DNA of 64,000 nucleotides from Aquabacter spiritensis (GTDB lineage: Bacteria; Pseudomonadota; Alphaproteobacteria; Rhizobiales; Xanthobacteraceae): assembly GCF_004346185.1 (NCBI RefSeq), contig NZ_SMAI01000012.1, positions 111,114 to 175,113 of the forward strand, written 5' to 3'. Shown piece by piece: positions 44,141 to 52,082 of the stretch. How positions within the stretch are numbered: position 1 is the first letter of the stretch; every line of letters starts with the position of its first letter. The notes beneath the pieces were generated by a model. It saw only the letters and a list, made by a program, of their open reading frames with translations, searched no databases and had not been told where the DNA came from. A program made the translations under genes and the position numbers.

Positions 44141-46284
44141 TCATCGGGACGGCCGGCCATATCGACCATGGCAAGACCTCGCTGGTGCGGGCGCTCACCG
44201 GTGTCGATACCGACCGGCTGAAGGAGGAGAAGGCGCGCGGCATCTCGATCGACCTCGGTTTCGCCTATCTGCCGATCGAGGACGGCGACACCCTCGGCTT
44301 CATCGACGTGCCGGGGCACGAGAAGTTCGTCCACACCATGCTCGCCGGCGCGACCGGGATCGATTTCGCATTGCTGGTGGTGGCGGCCGACGACGGGATC
44401 ATGCCCCAGACCCGCGAGCATCTCGCCATCATCGATTTGCTCGGCATCTCCCGCGGTCTCGTCGCACTCACAAAGAGCGACCTCGCGGACCCGGACCGCA
44501 TCGCGGCGGTGACCCGCGAAATCGCGGCGGCGCTCGCGGGGACTGCGCTCGAAGGCGCGCCGATCCTTCCCACCTCGGTGCAGTCGGGCGCCGGCATCGA
44601 CGAAATCCGTGCGCACCTCGCGCAGGCCGCGCGGGTTGTCGGAATGCGGGCGGATACCGGACGCTTCCGCCTCGCCGTCGACCGCTCCTTCGTGCTGGCC
44701 GGGGCCGGCACCGTGGTGACCGGGACGGTCTTGTCCGGCAGCGTACGGGCGGGCGATCGCGTGGCCGTCAGCCCCTCCGGGCGGACGGCGCGCATCCGCT
44801 CCATCCGTGCCCAGGACCGGCCGGCCGAGATCGGCCGGGCAGGCGACCGCTGCGGCCTCAATCTGGCCGGGGAGACCATTTCGAAGGACGCCGTCGCGCG
44901 CGGCGACGTGGTCCTCGACCCGAGCCTCCATGCCCCCACGGACCGGATCGACGCCACGCTGAACGTGCTCGCCAGCGAGCGCAGACCCATCGCCCAATGG
45001 CTCCCGGTCCGGGTCCATACCGCCTCGTGCGAAGTCGGCGGGCGGCTGGTCCTTCTCGGCGATCCGATTGCGCCGGGCGAGAGCGGTCTCGTTCAGGTGG
45101 TCCTGGAGCGGCCCATCGCGGTCGCTTCCGGGGACCGCTATGTGGTGCGCGATACCTCGGCGCAACGCACGATCGGCGGCGGTCGCCTGCTGGACCTTCG
45201 CGCTCCGGCCCGCCGCCGCCGCACGGCGGACCGGCTCGCTGCCATCGCGGCCCATGGCGAAGCGCAGCCCACCGCGGCGGTTGCGCGGCTGCTCGATATC
45301 TCACCCTTCGTGCTCGATCTCACCGCCTTCGTCCGCGATCGCGGCCTGCAGGAAGGGGCCGAGACGACGATTGCCGGGAACCTCAACCTGACCCGCCTCA
45401 TGGTGGGATCCACCCTTCACGTCCTGTCCGCGGCGCACTGGAAGATGTTCCATACCGCGCTGCTGGGCCGCCTCGACACATTCCACGCCGACAATCCCGA
45501 TCTGCCGGGGATCGGCACGGAGCGGATGCGCCTCCAGATCGTCCCCCGCCTTCCCCCTGCCGTCTTCGCAGCCGCGCTCCAAGGGATGGCGCGCGCGGGC
45601 GAAGTCGCGCTCGAGGGCGCCTGGATCCGACGCGCCGGGTTCACGGTCCGCCTCGGAGGGCGCGACGAGGCGCTCTGGGAACGGGTGGGCCCCCTCCTCG
45701 CCGGCGGGGAGCGATTCCGGCCCCCGCGCGTGCGGGATATTGCCGGACTGCTCGGCGAGCCCGAGCCGGACGTGCGGCGGATGATGAAGCTTCTGAGCCG
45801 CATCGGCCGGGTCGACGAGATCGCCCACGACCATTTCTTCCTTCGTGCCACCGTCGCGGAGATGGTGGGGATCCTGACGCGGCTGGGCGCCGGGCGCGCC
45901 GAATTCACCGCCGCCCAATTCCGCGACCAGATGGAGAATGGCCGCAAGGTCGCGATCCAGATCCTGGAATTCTTCGACCGCCACGGTGTAACACTGCGCC
46001 GTGGCGATCTGCGCCGCATCAACCCGCACCGTCTGGACCTCTTTCGTCCGCTCGCAGATGATGCGTCGGCGAAGGATATGCCGGCCGCTTCCGGTGCGGC
46101 GCACAGCGATGGAAGAGAAGCGTCCCTGGTGGGGCGTCCGGACTTCAAATCCGGGAGGGGCCGCGAGCCGGTCCTTGGTGGGTTCGACTCCCACTCTCTT
46201 CCGCCACGCCCCCCGGTCCGGCCGGTCGCGGACGCGACATCAACCCGCCCCCGCGCCGCAACGGCGCGACGCGGCCCTGAATGA
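44137..46284 (+). CDS. selB: Selenocysteine-specific elongation factor SelB, frame running through selC
   Basis: A 715-codon frame. GTPase motifs are [30 protein letters not shown] and TKSDLAD; EF-Tu-like domains II-III follow, then the winged-helix domains that bind SECIS, ending with [20 protein letters not shown] and [17 protein letters not shown] near residue 640, where E. coli SelB (614 residues) ends. The frame then goes on for about 75 codons, of which codons 659-690 are the tRNA-Sec gene itself. The only in-frame stop is UGA at 46282. The tail has no domain likeness, so it may be simply tolerated read-through. SelB brings Sec-tRNA to UGA in fdnG. Confidence 0.95.
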   Translation: MIIGTAGHIDHGKTSLVRALTGVDTDRLKEEKARGISIDLGFAYLPIEDGDTLGFIDVPGHEKFVHTMLAGATGIDFALLVVAADDGIMPQTREHLAIIDLLGISRGLVALTKSDLADPDRIAAVTREIAAALAGTALEGAPILPTSVQSGAGIDEIRAHLAQAARVVGMRADTGRFRLAVDRSFVLAGAGTVVTGTVLSGSVRAGDRVAVSPSGRTARIRSIRAQDRPAEIGRAGDRCGLNLAGETISKDAVARGDVVLDPSLHAPTDRIDATLNVLASERRPIAQWLPVRVHTASCEVGGRLVLLGDPIAPGESGLVQVVLERPIAVASGDRYVVRDTSAQRTIGGGRLLDLRAPARRRRTADRLAAIAAHGEAQPTAAVARLLDISPFVLDLTAFVRDRGLQEGAETTIAGNLNLTRLMVGSTLHVLSAAHWKMFHTALLGRLDTFHADNPDLPGIGTERMRLQIVPRLPPAVFAAALQGMARAGEVALEGAWIRRAGFTVRLGGRDEALWERVGPLLAGGERFRPPRVRDIAGLLGEPEPDVRRMMKLLSRIGRVDEIAHDHFFLRATVAEMVGILTRLGAGRAEFTAAQFRDQMENGRKVAIQILEFFDRHGVTLRRGDLRRINPHRLDLFRPLADDASAKDMPAASGAAHSDGREASLVGRPDFKSGRGREPVLGGFDSHSLPPRPPVRPVADATSTRPRAATARRGPE
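46111..46206 (+). tRNA. selC: tRNA-Sec(UCA), entirely inside the selB frame
   Basis: A 96-nt selenocysteine tRNA with encoded CCA. The acceptor stem is 8 bp (GGAAGAGA/TCTCTTCC), the D stem 6 bp (CGTCCC/GGGGCG), the anticodon arm CCGGA-CTTCAAA-TCCGG has anticodon TCA, the variable arm is long, and the T arm is GTGGG-TTCGACT-CCCAC with discriminator G. The long acceptor, long D stem and UCA are diagnostic. It lies on the selB strand, in frame from its first base with selB codon 659. Confidence 0.97.
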
Positions 46285-46294
46285 GGCGCCGCCC

Positions 46295-46747
46295 ATGAGC
46301 CTTGCATCCTATCTGTCCGCGCTGGACCTCGCCGCCCAGGAGGCCGAGGCCGCGGAGCGCACGTTCCGCGCCGAAGCCGACGCCCGCTCCAAGGCGCTCG
46401 CGGCCGCCCGCGCCGAAGCCTATCGGCGGGTCAATTTCCTCCGCCCGCTCGCCGGGGTGATCGGCGGTGCCGACCCCGAGGACGCCGTGCGGCGGGGCTC
46501 GGCCTATCTGCGCGACCGGTTGGGCTGGACCGAAGACACCCCTGCGCGGGTCGAAGTGCTGGCGCATTTCGCACCGGTCGCGACCGCGATCCATTATGCC
46601 CTGGCCGATGCTCCCGCCGGGGACGAGATAACCGACCCGGCCGCCGCGATGGCGACTTTCGAGACCTGGTATCTGGAGACGCGCGAAACCCCCTTCTGGT
46701 ATCTGTTCGAGCACTACATGCCGGAGACGCCGCTTGTCGACTTCTAG
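46295..46747 (+). CDS. Unknown protein downstream of selC
   Basis: A 150-residue protein. The first 45 residues are a helical, Ala/Glu/Arg-rich likely coiled coil (LAAQEAEAAERTFRAEADAR), the rest is mixed helix with an aromatic-rich end (RETPFWYLFEHYMPETPLVD). No signal, membrane helix or known motif is seen. The ATG is 10 nt after the selB stop, and its own 3' end overlaps the next gene by 14 nt. It belongs to the same transcription unit as selB; I do not know its function. Confidence 0.7.
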   Translation: MSLASYLSALDLAAQEAEAAERTFRAEADARSKALAAARAEAYRRVNFLRPLAGVIGGADPEDAVRRGSAYLRDRLGWTEDTPARVEVLAHFAPVATAIHYALADAPAGDEITDPAAAMATFETWYLETRETPFWYLFEHYMPETPLVDF

Positions 46748-47165
46748 GCGCGGGGCGGACAAGCCCCGATACAAAAAGCCGAAACAGGACGTCGGGCGGA
46801 CCGATTTCGACGACTGGCTGGTCGCCAGTTTCGAGGCCGAGGGTCCATTCACCGCTTTGGTGATCCTGGTTCGAATTGGTCCGCTTGAAGTGGCCCCGCT
46901 CGCCTCCACCTTTCTCTCGGTGATCGGCGCCGAAATCCGATGGCCGGAGATCGTCGCATTGTTTGGCGGATCGGGACATAAATGGGACGGCGCGGCCTTC
47001 TTTCCCGTCCTTGACGCGGGCGGGCCGCTGCTCAATGCGGAGGCGCGGGCGCGGCTGCGGGCCCTGGAGGCGCGGGTGCGCGAAGACCGCCTCACGCTCA
47101 ATGACGGGCATTTCTTCGACACTTGGGGACGCCGGCTGAAGGTCGAAGAGGCGACCCCCAACTGA
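46734..47165 (+). CDS. Unknown protein, last gene of the selenium operon
   Basis: A 143-residue protein starting at TTG 46734, overlapping the upstream gene's end by 14 nt. The N-terminus is basic and disordered (SRRGADKPRYKKPKQDVGRT), followed by a compact mixed domain (VASFEAEGPFTALVILVRIG, then GAEIRWPEIVALFGGSGHKW). No family is recognised. It closes the plus-strand operon; the next gene is convergent, 18 nt away. Confidence 0.65.
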   Translation: MSTSRRGADKPRYKKPKQDVGRTDFDDWLVASFEAEGPFTALVILVRIGPLEVAPLASTFLSVIGAEIRWPEIVALFGGSGHKWDGAAFFPVLDAGGPLLNAEARARLRALEARVREDRLTLNDGHFFDTWGRRLKVEEATPN

Positions 47166-47183
47166 TGCATCCTGCGCACCGGC

Positions 47184-47864
47184 TCAGCGGATCGGGAAAT
47201 CGAAATAGGTGTCGGGGAATGGTTCGTCCCGGAGCGTGAAGTGCCACCACTCCTTGTCGAACGGCTTGAATCCGTTGCGCATCATCAGCGCGGCGAGCCG
47301 GTCGCGATTGGTGCGCTGCGCGGCGGTGACATCCGGAGAATCCGGCCACGAGCGCATCCCAAAAAGATCGAACGGGGTTCCCATGTCGAGGTCTGAACCG
47401 GTCGAGGCGTCGATCAGAGTGAGATCGAGCGTCGACCCCCGCGAATGACCGGAGCGTGCCGCGATATATCCCTCCTTGAAGAGGTCACCTTTGTCGACGT
47501 CGGGATAATAGGCCGGCTTGGTGCGCTGGTCCGACAAATCCGCGGCCCAGCGTCCGAAATGGGCGACGGCACGGGCCGGACGATAGCAATCGAAGATCCG
47601 CAGTCGCAGATTTTGTTGCCCCGCATCTGCGGCGACCTTCGCCAAGGCGCGCGCCGCGGCCTCGGTCAGGAAACAGCGCGGAGCGTCATATCCCTCGACC
47701 CGCGCCCCGACGAAATTATCGGTGCCGTAATAGCGGACGTCGAACTGGGCAGACGGAACGATCTGCGCCACGTCGACGAAACCCGCCGGCAGCGCGGAAT
47801 TGGCCGCAGCCGGGAGCGGCGCCAATCCCAAAGCGAGCGCCACACCCGCCGTCCGTACATCCAT
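47184..47864 (-). CDS. D-alanyl-D-alanine dipeptidase (peptidase M15D, VanX/DdpX type)
   Basis: About 226 residues with a signal peptide (GVALALGLAPLPAAANSA). The metal and catalytic motifs of M15D are present: IFDCYRPARAVAHFGRWA (Arg), SGHSRGSTLDLTLID (SxHxxGxAxD, with His and Asp ligands) and KEWWHFTLRDEPFPDTYFDF (Glu base, His ligand). It splits D-Ala-D-Ala, normally for recycling. ATG 47864 begins the signal peptide. Confidence 0.92.
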   Translation of the reverse strand: MDVRTAGVALALGLAPLPAAANSALPAGFVDVAQIVPSAQFDVRYYGTDNFVGARVEGYDAPRCFLTEAAARALAKVAADAGQQNLRLRIFDCYRPARAVAHFGRWAADLSDQRTKPAYYPDVDKGDLFKEGYIAARSGHSRGSTLDLTLIDASTGSDLDMGTPFDLFGMRSWPDSPDVTAAQRTNRDRLAALMMRNGFKPFDKEWWHFTLRDEPFPDTYFDFPIR

Positions 47865-47880
47865 GTCCCGTGTCCCGGCC

Positions 47881-48201
47881 TCAATGCACGCCTTGCCGAA
47901 CGCCCGGGATCCGTGAAGGGGGGAGCGCCGCGGCAAGGCTTTGCAGGGGATCCTGGCGATCGGGGGCGGGATCGTCAATCGGGCCGGGTTCGGGAAAAGG
48001 ATCGCGACGCGGGTCGCGGGTGGGATCGCCTTCAGGCAGCGGCGGCAGGTCCGGGCCGGGTTCCGGGACGTCGTGGGGATCCTCGACCGGGTCGGGCGGC
48101 GGGATGGGCGGTTCCGGCGGGCGGACGGGATCGTAGCCGGGGAAAGGGCCGCACCAGATTGCGCGCCCTTTGTCCGGAGCCGGGATTTGGTTGCGTGTCA
48201 T
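47881..48201 (-). CDS. Proline-rich small protein
   Basis: A 106-residue protein: MTRNQIPAPDKGRAIWCGPF, then a stretch of Pro/Asp/Glu-rich repeats (PEPPIPPPDPVEDPHDVPEP) and an Ala/Pro C-terminus. GGGGG lies 8 nt before the ATG. No signal peptide. Such extended acidic proline-rich proteins are frequent in Rhizobiales and probably unstructured. Its 3' end is 17 nt before the dipeptidase start, on the same strand. Confidence 0.5.
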   Translation of the reverse strand: MTRNQIPAPDKGRAIWCGPFPGYDPVRPPEPPIPPPDPVEDPHDVPEPGPDLPPLPEGDPTRDPRRDPFPEPGPIDDPAPDRQDPLQSLAAALPPSRIPGVRQGVH

Positions 48202-48360
48202 GCGTGTGTCCCCCGATGGTCCATGCAGAGAAACGCACGATGGGACGGCACGTTCCGCCCGCCCAGCCGCCGCGTTCCTCACACGCCCGCGATCCGAGGA
48301 AATCGATCGCACCAGCAAGATTTTTCGCGTTGTCGGACGGGTGGGTGCCGCAGCGCACAA

Positions 48361-48393
48361 AGAAAAATGCCGGACCTCTTTCGAGGTCCGGCA
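48361..48393 (-). terminator. Rho-independent terminator (minus strand)
   Basis: TGCCGGACCTC-GAAA-GAGGTCCGGCA is a perfect 11-bp stem with a GAAA tetraloop, followed on the minus strand by TTTTTCT. It lies 190 nt past the LysR stop. Confidence 0.85.
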
Positions 48394-48440
48394 AGTATCG
48401 CCGCAGAGCGGCGAACCTTCCAGAGGGGAACAGCTGCTGC
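48361..48440 (-). ncRNA. Candidate small RNA with terminal terminator
   Basis: On the minus strand three hairpins follow one another: TTCC-N5-GGAA (48430-48418), TCGCCGC-TCT-GCGGCGA (48414-48398) and the terminator (48393-48368) with its T-run. This modular string of stems ending in a T-tail is what a Hfq-type sRNA looks like. A weak promoter (TTGACC near 48473) lies upstream. It could instead be the 3' tail of the LysR transcript. Confidence 0.4.
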
Positions 48441-48583
48441 ACCGCACAAGGTGCAAGCAGTGCAAGGTCAAGATGCCCTTCGGATGGGCAGAAAGCAAGG
48501 GAGCCTGATCGCATGTCAGGCATGTTCGGGACGCTTAGCTCATTTCGCATTCAGCGGCAGAACGCCCCGCCAACCGTCATAAA

Positions 48584-49474
48584 TCAGTAATTCCAGCGCT
48601 GAGCCTTGGAAATGAGGAAGTCACGGAACACCTGGATACGGGCGACCGAGCGCATTTCCTGAGCATAGGTGAAATATGCCTCCAATTGAGGCGTTTCACG
48701 ATCCGTGAAGAGCTGGACGAGCGAGGTCGCGTCGTCGGTGAGGTAGTCTGGCAGAGTGCCGATTCCCACCCCGCGCTCCACCGCGCGGCGCAGGCCCAGC
48801 ACGCTGTTGACCTCGAAAGCCGGCACGCGGGGCGCCCCACCATCGCGCCCCGCATGTTCGAGCCAATTGAGGCCCTGGAAATAGCTTGGGATTGGCCCGC
48901 CGAGGAGAAGGATGCGGTGCTTGTCCAACTCGTCCAGCGTCCGGGGATGGCCATGCCGCTTGATATAATCGGCCGAGGCATAGGCATGAAAATGCACGGT
49001 GAAGAGTTTGCGCTGGACCAGATCGGGCTGCACCGGCTGGCGCATGCGGATCGCGACATCGGCCTCGCGCATGGCGAGATCCAGTTCCTCGTCGGTGAGA
49101 ATGAGCTGGATGCGGATATCGGGATAGAGTTCGACGAACTCGCCGACCCGCGCGGTCAGCCAATGGGTGCCGAGCCCCATCGTGGTGGTGACGCGCAGTT
49201 CGCCGTTGGGCTTTTCGCGGCTGTCCGTCAGCTGGGCGCGCGCCGATTCGAGTTTGAGAAACACCTCGTGCGCGGTGCGATAGAGAAGTTCGCCCTGCTC
49301 CGTGAGGATCAGTCCGCGGGCATGGCGGTGGAACAGCGGAACCTTCAGCTCCTGTTCCAGTGCCGACACCTGTCGGCTGACAGCGGACTGCGAAAGGCCG
49401 AGCGTTTCGCCCGCATGGGTGAAAGACCCGGCCTCGGCCGCGACGTGAAAGACCTTGAGCTTGTCCCAGTCCAT
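48584..49474 (-). CDS. LysR-family transcriptional regulator
   Basis: A 296-residue LysR protein. The winged HTH is MDWDKLKVFHVAAEAGSFTH and GETLGLSQSAVSRQVSALEQ; the effector domain begins GELRVTTTMGLGTHWLTARV. It follows trxB on the same strand by 88 nt, an arrangement common in Rhizobiales. The effector and targets are unknown; co-location hints at redox or thiol stress. ATG 49474 is used, since MDWDKLKVF is the usual start. Confidence 0.9.
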   Translation of the reverse strand: MDWDKLKVFHVAAEAGSFTHAGETLGLSQSAVSRQVSALEQELKVPLFHRHARGLILTEQGELLYRTAHEVFLKLESARAQLTDSREKPNGELRVTTTMGLGTHWLTARVGEFVELYPDIRIQLILTDEELDLAMREADVAIRMRQPVQPDLVQRKLFTVHFHAYASADYIKRHGHPRTLDELDKHRILLLGGPIPSYFQGLNWLEHAGRDGGAPRVPAFEVNSVLGLRRAVERGVGIGTLPDYLTDDATSLVQLFTDRETPQLEAYFTYAQEMRSVARIQVFRDFLISKAQRWNY

Positions 49475-49562
49475 GGTGGAGCGCCCCTCCTGGGAGGCGC
49501 CCGGCCGGGAAGGCACGAGCGGTCCCGTGTTCTCGATCCGGATCCGACGTCCGGATCCGCTT

Positions 49563-50522
49563 TTATTCCGCGGCGACTGGCGCTTCGGCGAGCGTCAGGA
49601 AGCGCTCCGCCTCGAGCGCCGCCATGCAACCACGGCCGGCAGCCGTCACCGCCTGGCGAAACACGTCGTCCGCGACGTCGCCCGCAGCGAAAACGCCGGC
49701 AATGGACGTGGCCGTGGAATCCGGCTCGGTCCAGACATAGCCGTTGGACTTCAGACGGAGTTGCCCCTCCACCAGCGCGGTCGCCGGAGCATGGCCGATC
49801 GCCACGAAGAAGCCGTCCGCGGGAATCACGCTCTCCGTGCCCGTGAAGACGTCGCGCAGTTTGACGCCGGTCACCCGTGTCGGCTCCACATCCCCGATGA
49901 TTTCGGCGATCTCGGCATTCCACACCAATTCGACCTTGGGATTGGCGAACAGCCGGTCCTGAAGGATGCGCTCGGCGCGCAGCCGGTCACGGCGATGGAC
50001 AAGAATCACCTTGGCCGCGAAATTCGTCAGGAAGAGCGCCTCTTCGACCGCTGTGTTACCGCCGCCGACGACCACCACCCGCTTGCCGCGATAGAAGAAG
50101 CCGTCGCAGGTCGCGCAGGCCGAAACGCCGAAGCCGCGATAGATCTCCTCGGAGGGCAGGCCGAGCCACCGCGCCTGCGCACCGGTGGCGAGCACCACGG
50201 TCTCCGCCAGATAGACGTCGCCGCCATCGGTCGTCAGGCGGAACGGGCGGCGCGACAGATCAAGGCTCGCCACATGGTCGGCGACGATCCGGGTGCCGAC
50301 ATGCGCCGCCTGTGCGCGCATCTGCTCCATCAGCCAGGGCCCCTGGATGACATCGGCGAAACCCGGATAGTTTTCGACATCGGTGGTAATCGTGAGCTGT
50401 CCGCCGGGCTGGATGCCCTCGAACAGCACCGGCTCAAGCATGGCGCGAGCCGCATAAATGGCCGCCGTATATCCGGCCGGACCCGACCCGATGATGACGA
50501 CCTTGACATGGTGGGCGGTCAT
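49563..50522 (-). CDS. trxB: Thioredoxin-disulfide reductase
   Basis: A 319-residue TrxB. The FAD-binding VVIIGSGPAGYTAAIYAARA, the redox pair in CATCDGFFYRGKRVVVVGGG (CATC) followed by the NADPH-binding Gly motif, and the C-terminal GVFAAGDVADDVFRQAVTAA match the low-molecular-weight enzyme. It reduces thioredoxin with NADPH. ATG 50522 is chosen, as the earlier frame is not family-like. The gene faces an Lrp/AsnC gene across 248 bp. Confidence 0.95.
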   Translation of the reverse strand: MTAHHVKVVIIGSGPAGYTAAIYAARAMLEPVLFEGIQPGGQLTITTDVENYPGFADVIQGPWLMEQMRAQAAHVGTRIVADHVASLDLSRRPFRLTTDGGDVYLAETVVLATGAQARWLGLPSEEIYRGFGVSACATCDGFFYRGKRVVVVGGGNTAVEEALFLTNFAAKVILVHRRDRLRAERILQDRLFANPKVELVWNAEIAEIIGDVEPTRVTGVKLRDVFTGTESVIPADGFFVAIGHAPATALVEGQLRLKSNGYVWTEPDSTATSIAGVFAAGDVADDVFRQAVTAAGRGCMAALEAERFLTLAEAPVAAE

Positions 50523-50702
50523 GGAAACCTCGAGACAGACAACGCTCCGAACGCCTTCGTGCGGAACGGAAGCGGAAGACGGGGCATAAAATTCATATGC
50601 CTCCCGTACCGAGCTATGCGGCAATGTAGGAGCACGGCCCTTCCGTCACAAGGCGTGCAGCGCCCGCAGTGCGGCCCCGCTTCGGAAATCCCCAACCCGT
50701 TG

Positions 50703-50717
50703 CGCAATAATATTGCG
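50703..50717. promoter_or_regulatory. Palindrome in the trxB-lrp intergenic region
   Basis: CGCAATA-A-TATTGCG is a perfect 7+1+7 palindrome, 54 bp before the TTG of the Lrp/AsnC gene, flanked by further TTGC/GTTGC. AT-centred palindromes with GC arms of this type are common Lrp/AsnC operators, so autoregulation is likely (inference). Confidence 0.5.
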
Positions 50718-50770
50718 TTGCACCCCGCGTCGGCTCAATTAAGGTGCGCCCGCCGCCCCCGGAGGTTTCC

Positions 50771-51253
50771 TTGCGCGCCCATCTCGATTCCGTGGACTGG
50801 AAGATCCTTGCCGAACTTCAGCGCGACGGGCGCATGACGAATGTGGAGCTGTCGCGCCGGGTCGGCATCTCCGCGCCGCCCTGCCTGCGACGTGTGCGCA
50901 CACTGGAAGAGCAAGGCTTGATCCAGGGTTATCGGGCGCTGCTCGACGAGAAGCGGCTCGGCTATGATCTCATGTCCTTTGCGATGGTTCACCTCATCAG
51001 CCAGGCCGAAATCGACCTCGATGCTTTCCAGCGCCGCATCGACCAATGGCCGCTGGTGCGTGGCGCCTGGATGCTCTCGGGCGATGTCGATTTCATCATG
51101 CTCTGCGTCGCACCCGATCTGCGCACGTTCCAGAGCTTCGTCCTGGAGATCACGGCCACGCCGAACGTGCGCAACGTGCGCACCGCCCTCACCCTGAAGC
51201 AGGCGAAGAACGCCCCCATCGTGCCGCTCGAAGGGGCGCCCCCGACGGGGTAA
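50771..51253 (+). CDS. Lrp/AsnC-family transcriptional regulator
   Basis: A 160-residue regulator: an HTH (DWKILAELQRDGRMTNVELS, then RRVGISAPPCLRRVRTLEEQ) and an RAM ligand domain (LVRGAWMLSGDVDFIMLCVA). The start is TTG 50771, with GGAGG 6 nt upstream, preferred over the in-frame GTG at 50744. Amino-acid sensing is the family role; the ligand is unknown. Confidence 0.9.
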   Translation: MRAHLDSVDWKILAELQRDGRMTNVELSRRVGISAPPCLRRVRTLEEQGLIQGYRALLDEKRLGYDLMSFAMVHLISQAEIDLDAFQRRIDQWPLVRGAWMLSGDVDFIMLCVAPDLRTFQSFVLEITATPNVRNVRTALTLKQAKNAPIVPLEGAPPTG

Positions 51254-51270
51254 TGTCAGCTGACGGACGG

Positions 51271-52071
51271 CTACCGCGCGGCCGCCTCCACCGCCCTCTT
51301 CGCCATCACCTTCACGAGCTGCGCACGATAGTCCGCGCCGCCATGCAGATCGCTCATCAGGTCTGATGCGTCGAGCGGAACGCTTTCCAGCGCGGCGGCG
51401 GTGAAATCATCCGTAAGCGCAGCCTCGGCCGCGCCCCAACGAAACACGCCGGACTGCCCGGCACCCGTCACGGCGACTCGCACCCCCTCCCCGGTCCGCG
51501 CAACGAACACGCCGGCCATGGCGTAGCGCGAGGCCGGGTTGCGGAACTTCCGATAGGCGGCAAGCTCGGGCCTGGGGAACTCGATCGCGACGATCACCTC
51601 GTCTTCGCCCAGCGCGGTCTCGAACAGGCCGGCAAAGAATTCGTCCGCCGGAATGCGCCGCGCCGTGGTGACGATCATGGCGCCGAGGGCGAGGCAAGCG
51701 GCCGGATAGTCCGCGGTCGGATCATTGTTCGCGACGGAGCCGCCGATCGTTCCCCGATTGCGGACGGCAGGATCGCCGATCACCGCGGCGAGTTCCGCCA
51801 GCGCCGGGATGGCGGCGCGCACCACGTCCGAGGTCGCGACGCGTGCATGCGTGGCCATGGCGCCGATCCGCACCCCCCCGCCTTCCGCTGCGATGTCGGC
51901 AAGGCCGGGAATGCCGGCGAGGTCGACGAGGGTACCGGGCTGGGCGAGCCGTTGCTTGAGGGTCGGTAGAAGCGTCTGACCGCCGGCCAGAAGCTTCGGC
52001 TCTTCGAGCCCGCCGAGCAGCGAAACCACCTCGTCGAGGGCGGAAGGCCGCCGATAGTCGAAGGCATACAT
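51271..52071 (-). CDS. Molybdenum hydroxylase FAD subunit (CoxM-like)
   Basis: A 266-residue FAD-binding subunit. Near the N-terminus LLAGGQTLLPTLKQRLAQP and in the middle NRGTIGGSVANNDPTADYPA are the two FAD-binding motifs of the CoxM/XdhB family. It shuttles electrons from the 2Fe-2S subunit. Its start (MYAFDYRRP) lies 11 nt after the large-subunit stop. Confidence 0.92.
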   Translation of the reverse strand: MYAFDYRRPSALDEVVSLLGGLEEPKLLAGGQTLLPTLKQRLAQPGTLVDLAGIPGLADIAAEGGGVRIGAMATHARVATSDVVRAAIPALAELAAVIGDPAVRNRGTIGGSVANNDPTADYPAACLALGAMIVTTARRIPADEFFAGLFETALGEDEVIVAIEFPRPELAAYRKFRNPASRYAMAGVFVARTGEGVRVAVTGAGQSGVFRWGAAEAALTDDFTAAALESVPLDASDLMSDLHGGADYRAQLVKVMAKRAVEAAAR

Positions 52072-52082
52072 GACGCGCTCCC

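Larger units (their letters stand above)
48202..48583. other. Intergenic region with a candidate minus-strand sRNA
   Basis: About 380 bp with no convincing protein gene. It contains a terminator and a chain of hairpins on the minus strand (listed separately) between the LysR gene stop and the Pro-rich gene. Confidence 0.5.
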
